A stretch of DNA of 11,168 bases, from positions 1-11,168 of the forward strand of contig CACXHG010000050.1 of the NCBI GenBank assembly GCA_902767355.1. The letters run 5' to 3'. Shown in pieces: positions 6,317 to 11,168 of the stretch; the stretch's first letter is position 1, and each line of letters opens with the position of its first letter. A program made the translations under genes and the position numbers. The notes under the pieces are model-generated. The model worked only from the letters and a program-made list of their open reading frames with translations. It did no database searches and was not told where the DNA came from. This DNA comes from an uncultured Bacteroidia bacterium (lineage in GTDB: Bacteria; Bacteroidota; Bacteroidia; Bacteroidales; UBA932).

Positions 6317-9300
6317 CTATTCGAAATACATGGGCGCAAACCTGGTGTTCCAGTTGCCCCAGCTGCCGTTGCCTGTAAAGGCATAGGCCACATACTGCTG
6401 GCGGGAGAGCCGGATATGCCCCTGGCCGTCGCCGCTGACGCCCATATTATGCATGCCGACCTTGAATTCGCCCGTCATGTCGCCTTGATAGATAAAGTTA
6501 AGGCCGTCCGTACTGGTCCAGACCGCGATCTTGGACAGGGAGGTCATGCGGTTATAGGTATGGAAGGCGTAGAACAGGCCGTAATCTTCTACATACTTGA
6601 CATCGGCGCTGTCGCTGCCGCTAAGGCCGCTCTGATCGAAGGCCGTACCGTGCGCAACAAGCTGTGCCGGCCAGTTTTCGCCGACGGGAGCAGTGAGCAC
6701 TCTTGTCTCCCTGTGCTCGCCTTCGACAAAACTATGGTACAGATATACAGTGTTGTCCTTGACCACGATGCTGGGCTCACCTATGCCCCAGTGGCTGGAA
6801 TCGCCGGTAAATTCCACGACCTTGACCGGTTCGCCGCCCCAGCCGCTGCCGTTCCACTTGTACCACGGGCCATGAGGGCTGCGGCTGCGGGCCAGATAGC
6901 AGTGGTTGAACACTCCGGGCTCGCCCTTGGCGCTGGTATAGCCTATATAGTACCATCCGCCAAAATGGGAAACGCCGGGGTCACAGATGCTCCAGGAATC
7001 CTCCGAACCTTCGGTGCCGAACATCACGTCCCTATCTTTTGTCCAGCTTTGGGCCCCGTCGCCGCTATGGAAGTAAGCGAAACTGTCGGCATAGCGGCTG
7101 CTGTTGTAGGCCGAGCCGCGCAGCCGCGCCTGGAAATTGTAGCCGGAGACCGCACTCCCGTCTAAATATGACTTGGAATCGGTCAGATAGATGGTGCCGT
7201 CGCCGGAATATTTATAGAAGCCCACGCCGGAACTGGCATCGGTCGCGGTCCACAGATATTCGCCGGCCTCCAGCCAGGAGTGGCCGCTGTTGCGATAGAT
7301 GCTGTAGCGGGTGCCGCCAGCGGAAACCTGGTCGGTATTGTTTATGACAAGGGTGCTTATGGGCGAGCCGGCCACCGTGGCGGCGTAGCTCCCCGCCCAC
7401 TTATAGAGCCTCAGGGTCACGGCGTCGGCAGTGGTGCCCGTGCCGTAGATATTCACCATCACGCGCATAAAGCGGTGCTGCACATTGAAATACTGGGCTA
7501 TGACATGGCCTGCGGCGGGCACTTTGCTGCGGGTGGTGTTCTCCTGGCAGAGATAGTCGGCCGTGCAGTCCAGATATCTGCCGCCTTCTTTGCTTGTCCA
7601 GACGTCGATGGAGCCGTCGTCGTTAAGGATTATGGACGGGCCGTAGCGGTAGTGGGCGCCGCTGGGGGCCGTGTAGAGATTGTCGCCCGGTCCGGCGCGC
7701 GGAATCACGGCCTTGCGGCCGACTTGGGTCACCGTGAGGGTCTGCGAAGGCACGTCCTGGCCCGAGAAGGTGATGGAGGCCGTGCGATCTGTATAATCCG
7801 GATTGGCATCTACAGTGATGGTGAAGTACTGCCGCCCGATGGCAGCAGTGCCGGAGAACTTGAGCCAGCTCTGGGTCGGCTGCGAAACCGTATAATCCAC
7901 GTTGGACCATACGGTTATCGTCTTATAGCCGCTCTCGGCTGCGAGGGTCAGGCTGCTCTCGGACAATTCCAGGTAAGGCTCCTGGGCCTCCTGGGTGATG
8001 GTGACAGTCCGGCTGCCGGCCTGCTGGCTGGCGAAGGTGATGGTGGCCGTGCGCGGCTCGAAGGCGGGATTCTCACTGACGGAGACCGTGTATCTGCCTA
8101 TATTGCCGCTGCTCGCGCCTGAAAGCGAAACCCAGCCATGGGAAACGATGCATGTATATTCAGCATTCGACGTTACGGTGAGAGTCTGCTCCCCGTCGTA
8201 GCAGTCAAAAGAGAGATTGTCCGGGAAAACCCGCAGATACCACTGCACCGACGCCTGCACAAATGTTATCTGCGTTGAGTAAACGCCGGAGGTGATGGTA
8301 GCCGTGGCCGTACGCTCGCCGCTGGTGTTGGGCTCCGCCACGAAGACCAGCTTGTCGGTACGCACAGCCTTGGTCCCGGCGAATTTGAGCCAGCCGGCAC
8401 TGGTCTCGACCTTATAATCCAAATTTGTAAAGAGATCTGCCATGATATGGCCGCCCTCTGCCGCCACATTGTAGCTGGCCTTGGCCGGCCGGAGTATGGG
8501 CTCCTCGGGGGGCGTCGGCGGTTCGGGGTTGGTAGAAGTGTCTGCTACCAACTGCAATTCCACTGCCGTCATACGGCCGCTGCCGTCTGAGAGCAAGGCG
8601 ATTACCTTGTCTTCTGCAATGGGGCTCGGGGCGTTGATGGCGATGGTGCCTTCTGTGGCCGAAACCGCCGTTACAAGCGCCGTCCAGCCGCTGCCGCAAA
8701 CCAATTTGAGAGTGGCATTTTCGGCTCCTTCTATTTTATAGGAAACCTCCACCGTCTCCCCTGCCCCTATCTTGCGATTGTCGCCGCTCAGCGAGAGCGT
8801 GAGCGCCTGATATTTGGGGACTATAATTTCTGCCCCGCCGGCAAGCGTGAAGACCACCTGCGACGCATCTTCGTTCACTCTGGTTATCAGGCATTTATCC
8901 ACATCGCCGAGGGGCGAGAAACTCTTGCCGCCATCCACCGATACCTCCAGATGGCCGCCGCTGACGCGGAACTGCGGGAGGGTCGCCTGCGGCGAGATTT
9001 CTATGCGATTGCCATCTGCGTCGCGCAGATAGTCACCGCCGGCCATCCAGTAGTATTTGCCGGCATCCTGCCCCACGGCGATGCTGGTGGTTTCATTATA
9101 TAGGATAACTTCTCCGGCATCTTTGAAAACGGCCTTGAAGCCCACTATTTCGCCATCTTCGGCGATTGGCTCGAAACTTTGCAGCACATCGGCGGCCTGG
9201 ACGGCATCCAGGAGCTGCTTCAGGGCCGCGGCGTTGTCTTCCAGCTGCCGGCATTGCTGCCGGTATTCATCCAGCTGAGTCTGAAGGCCTTCCAGCTGCT

Positions 9301-9388
9301 GGCTGTAGTCAGAAGAGCAGGCGGCAAGCAACGCGGCCGCCGCAGCACACATATATATACGGAGTCTTCTCATTGATGGCGATATCAT
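6317..9388 (-). CDS. DUF4988-like/BACON lipoprotein with GH43-like beta-propeller C-terminus
   Basis: This 1023-residue protein is numbered from the ATG at 9388; the ATG at 9373 (MRRLRIY) is an equally good start and gives a tighter signal peptide. A LAAC lipobox places the lipidated Cys at 24, followed by Ser-Ser-Asp. Residues 28-72 form a Gln/Leu-rich coiled coil, followed by a DUF4988-like segment (YYWMAGGDYL, Trp114). A Pro/Thr linker (285-297) leads to three BACON domains at about 298-378, 383-466 and 471-555. The C-terminal region (from about 558) has propeller-like strand motifs seen in GH43-type glycosidases: YGPSIILNDDGSIDVW (Pro584), CDPGVSHFGGWYYIGYTS (Asp803) and GIGEPSIVVKDNTVYLYHS (Glu871). 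Between the first and later blades, about 617-758, lies a beta-sandwich-like insert (LRLYKWAGSY, EAGEYLW). Asp803 and Glu871 are plausible acid/base candidates, but activity and substrate are unknown. It probably shares a transcript with the BACON gene 25 nt upstream. Confidence 0.85.
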   Translation of the reverse strand: MISPSMRRLRIYMCAAAAALLAACSSDYSQQLEGLQTQLDEYRQQCRQLEDNAAALKQLLDAVQAADVLQSFEPIAEDGEIVGFKAVFKDAGEVILYNETTSIAVGQDAGKYYWMAGGDYLRDADGNRIEISPQATLPQFRVSGGHLEVSVDGGKSFSPLGDVDKCLITRVNEDASQVVFTLAGGAEIIVPKYQALTLSLSGDNRKIGAGETVEVSYKIEGAENATLKLVCGSGWTALVTAVSATEGTIAINAPSPIAEDKVIALLSDGSGRMTAVELQLVADTSTNPEPPTPPEEPILRPAKASYNVAAEGGHIMADLFTNLDYKVETSAGWLKFAGTKAVRTDKLVFVAEPNTSGERTATATITSGVYSTQITFVQASVQWYLRVFPDNLSFDCYDGEQTLTVTSNAEYTCIVSHGWVSLSGASSGNIGRYTVSVSENPAFEPRTATITFASQQAGSRTVTITQEAQEPYLELSESSLTLAAESGYKTITVWSNVDYTVSQPTQSWLKFSGTAAIGRQYFTITVDANPDYTDRTASITFSGQDVPSQTLTVTQVGRKAVIPRAGPGDNLYTAPSGAHYRYGPSIILNDDGSIDVWTSKEGGRYLDCTADYLCQENTTRSKVPAAGHVIAQYFNVQHRFMRVMVNIYGTGTTADAVTLRLYKWAGSYAATVAGSPISTLVINNTDQVSAGGTRYSIYRNSGHSWLEAGEYLWTATDASSGVGFYKYSGDGTIYLTDSKSYLDGSAVSGYNFQARLRGSAYNSSRYADSFAYFHSGDGAQSWTKDRDVMFGTEGSEDSWSICDPGVSHFGGWYYIGYTSAKGEPGVFNHCYLARSRSPHGPWYKWNGSGWGGEPVKVVEFTGDSSHWGIGEPSIVVKDNTVYLYHSFVEGEHRETRVLTAPVGENWPAQLVAHGTAFDQSGLSGSDSADVKYVEDYGLFYAFHTYNRMTSLSKIAVWTSTDGLNFIYQGDMTGEFKVGMHNMGVSGDGQGHIRLSRQQYVAYAFTGNGSWGNWNTRFAPMYFE

Positions 9389-9413
9389 TGCAAATTACGG
9401 AATAAAATCCGGG

Positions 9414-11168
9414 CTAGTCAATACCCATGATGGTTTTGCGGACGATATTGTAGTAAATGAAAGGGTCGCCTTCGGTTTCGGAGTTCCTGTGGAAGTCCGA
9501 GCTGCTTTGCCGCACATTGGCTATACCCCAGAATATACCGTCGCAAGTATCGTCGTAAGAGCCTATTATCGCATATTCCTTAGCTTCGAGTGCCCAGTTC
9601 ACGCGCCGCTGCCACAGATCGGCATCGATGCGGTACCAGTCCTGCGGGGGCACGCCGCCGTTGGGGCAGGCGAAGCGCACCTTGCCGTCGCTGCTCTCGG
9701 AGAAATTGCGATAGCCCCAGCCATCGGTCGGCGTAGGGCTTATTGCGCTGTTTATCTGGCAAGTACCCACCCGGAAGCGCTCAAGGTAGTCCTTATTTGC
9801 CGCAGCGGCCCGCCGCAGGGTGGCGGCGTAGGTCGTGCCCGGCAAGAAGCATATCAGCAGCGGCCGGTCGTCGCCATAGCCGTAGCGCTGGTAGCTGCTT
9901 GTCTGCGCCCAGTTGTCCCATATACGCTTGGCAATGCCATTCCAGTAAGCGATGCCGCCGGCGGTGGTGATGTTGCCTATCAGAAAGAAATACTTCATGT
10001 CTTTCTCCTGGCAGACCTGGGCTATGACGTCTATCATAGGCCCGAACTGATACCAGAATTCCCCGCCGTCGCCGCTGTGGGCTGCCGATTCGCCGTAACT
10101 GTCCCACTGGCTGGCGTTGGAAAAGTCTATGCAGATGACATTTATGCCGGCGTCCTTGATTTTCTGCAGGATGTCGCGCACCTGGCTTATGTCGCTGTAG
10201 GAGTGGTTCATGGTCCAACCGCCGTTCACAAGGAAGGTTGTGCCGCGGTTATTCACTCTGCAGCAAGGCATTATATAGCTGACCAGGGTCGGCAGGTTCT
10301 GCGGCGGGCGGTAGCCTCTGGCCTGATGTATCACAAAAGTGGAGGTCAGGTTGCCGGAGCGCAGATACACGGTCGCAGCCCGCTCTGCGGAGGTATTGGG
10401 CTCTACGCTGAAGCGCAGATTGTCCGTGGTGACGGCGCGGGTGCCGAGATATGCCGCCCAGCCCGCATTTACCGTGACGCTGTAGCTGGTGTTGGTCATC
10501 ACCGGCATCTCCACGATTCCGCCCTCCGCCCCCACTTCCAGAGTCCTCTTGGAAGGCACGATTACCGGGTCGGGCACAGGGCCGACATATTTCGCCTGGG
10601 TTATCCTTACGCTCTGGGGCTCAAGGCCTTCTGCAGTGAAGACTATAGTGCCGGAGCGCTCTGATGTGCCGGTGTGGGCAGCGCAGCTCACGGCAAAATC
10701 CCTGCGGCCGCCCTCTTCTCTGAGCTCTTCCAGCTTAAGCCAGTCGGCCTGGACTTCGCTGCTGTATTCCACATTCGAATGCACAGAGAACTCCGCCACG
10801 CCGCCGCCGCTTTCAAAGCTGAAGTCCTTTCTCGAAAAATTGATATAGCGCACGAAGGCGTCCTGCACGATGCTTACAGAAGTGGAATAGTTGCCGGCCG
10901 TGAAAGTCACTTCGCCCGCGCGGGCGCGACCGGCGTTGGCATCTATATTTACTATGACGCTGTCGGTGCGGACCGCTTTTGTGCCGGCGTAGTGTATCCA
11001 GTCGGCATCGGTGGCTACCTCGTAGTCGGTGTTGGCAATCAGCGGCAGCGCGAGCCGCGTCTGGCCGCAGGGAACACTGTAAGCCCTGCGCACCGGCACC
11101 AGAACCGTCTGCTGCACAGGCTGTTCGCCGCCGGGGGTATCTCCGCTTTCTATCTTCAGCCGCATCTC
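9414..11168 (-). CDS. BACON-domain protein with GH71/GH99-like TIM-barrel C-terminus (partial, 5' end off window)
   Basis: The frame is open at the right edge and ends at TAG (9414-9416). The Met codon at 11165 has no signal peptide after it, so it is taken as internal and used only for numbering. Three BACON domains lie at about 15-96, 101-190 and 197-286, followed by a Pro-containing linker. From Thr293 the sequence looks like a TIM barrel: an opening LVSYIMP strand, a helix DISQVRDILQKIKDAG, the strand INVICIDFSN (Asp347), a later RPLLICFLPG strand, and a terminal IIGSYDDTCDGIFWG (Asp538, Asp539, Asp542). This order recalls GH71/GH99 endo-acting enzymes, but I cannot fix the family or the catalytic residues. 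The visible N-terminal LKIESGDTPGG aligns with LQLVADTSTNP just before the BACON domains of the downstream protein. An unseen signal peptide, coiled coil and DUF4988-like region may therefore precede it. It is probably a secreted, glycan-active lipoprotein. Confidence 0.82.
   Translation of the reverse strand, partial: EMRLKIESGDTPGGEQPVQQTVLVPVRRAYSVPCGQTRLALPLIANTDYEVATDADWIHYAGTKAVRTDSVIVNIDANAGRARAGEVTFTAGNYSTSVSIVQDAFVRYINFSRKDFSFESGGGVAEFSVHSNVEYSSEVQADWLKLEELREEGGRRDFAVSCAAHTGTSERSGTIVFTAEGLEPQSVRITQAKYVGPVPDPVIVPSKRTLEVGAEGGIVEMPVMTNTSYSVTVNAGWAAYLGTRAVTTDNLRFSVEPNTSAERAATVYLRSGNLTSTFVIHQARGYRPPQNLPTLVSYIMPCCRVNNRGTTFLVNGGWTMNHSYSDISQVRDILQKIKDAGINVICIDFSNASQWDSYGESAAHSGDGGEFWYQFGPMIDVIAQVCQEKDMKYFFLIGNITTAGGIAYWNGIAKRIWDNWAQTSSYQRYGYGDDRPLLICFLPGTTYAATLRRAAAANKDYLERFRVGTCQINSAISPTPTDGWGYRNFSESSDGKVRFACPNGGVPPQDWYRIDADLWQRRVNWALEAKEYAIIGSYDDTCDGIFWGIANVRQSSSDFHRNSETEGDPFIYYNIVRKTIMGID

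Noticed and set aside
9399..9412. Small inverted repeat CGGA-ATAAAA-TCCG between the two BACON enzyme genes as a terminator
   Set aside because: The stem is only 4 bp and no T-run follows on the transcribed strand. It is too weak to call.
6416..10664. Long plus-strand open frames at 6416-7165, 7280-8122 and 9489-10664
   Set aside because: All lie opposite the two BACON enzyme-like genes, whose BACON and catalytic-domain motifs are unmistakable. The plus-strand products show no recognisable features.
11150..11168. Met codon at 11165 as the true start of the right-edge gene
   Set aside because: The frame stays open to the edge, no signal peptide follows, and the sequence aligns with the internal linker before the BACON domains in the neighbouring protein.

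Overview
The window looks like a chromosomal segment of a Bacteroidales bacterium (gut Bacteroidota). Four things point that way: BACON-type beta-sandwich repeats in three proteins, a DUF4988-like lipoprotein N-terminus, a DUF3575-like outer-membrane protein, and TAnnTTTG-type -7 promoter elements with no strong Shine-Dalgarno sequences. Genus cannot be set from the sequence alone; the fairly high GC content argues against the low-GC members of the order. I found no tRNA, rRNA, CRISPR array, insertion sequence or attachment site.

Left block (1-4610, minus strand): a tight three-gene operon with gaps of 15 and 12 nt. In transcription order it encodes a DUF3575-like outer-membrane barrel protein (3972-4610), a probable lipoprotein with a DUF3868-like N-terminal half, an OmpA-like segment and C-terminal TPRs (2397-3956), and a very long BACON-repeat lipoprotein (2384 down to the left edge, 3' end missing). 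The last is the most unusual object here. After two introductory units its beta-sandwich repeats are ordered as a three-domain cassette, A-B-C-A-B-C-A, with the A and B units keeping exactly the same length from one cassette to the next. DUF3575 and DUF3868 genes are known companions of fimbrial genes in Bacteroidales, so this may be a surface-filament or adhesin locus in which a BACON stalk takes the usual fimbrillin position.

Control region (4611-4856): a 246-bp divergent intergenic region with a consensus -7 box for each direction and a perfect 10-bp tandem direct repeat between them. On its right is a plus-strand gene (4857-6311) for a membrane-anchored TPR/LuxR-type regulator. This protein keeps a recognisable remnant of a histidine-kinase dimerisation helix in which the phospho-accepting His is Arg, and it has no kinase ATPase domain. 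It is the obvious candidate regulator of the divergent operon.

Right block (6317-11168, minus strand): two adjacent genes, probably co-transcribed from a promoter beyond the right edge. Both encode BACON-containing, probably secreted glycan-active proteins. The upstream one (9414 to the right edge, N-terminus missing) has three BACON domains and a C-terminal TIM-barrel-like domain resembling GH71/GH99 enzymes. The downstream one (6317-9388) is a lipoprotein with a coiled coil, a DUF4988-like domain, three BACON domains and a GH43-like beta-propeller interrupted by a beta-sandwich insert. Its stop codon faces that of the regulator across only 5 bp. No SusC/SusD pair is visible, so assignment to a polysaccharide utilisation locus remains open.
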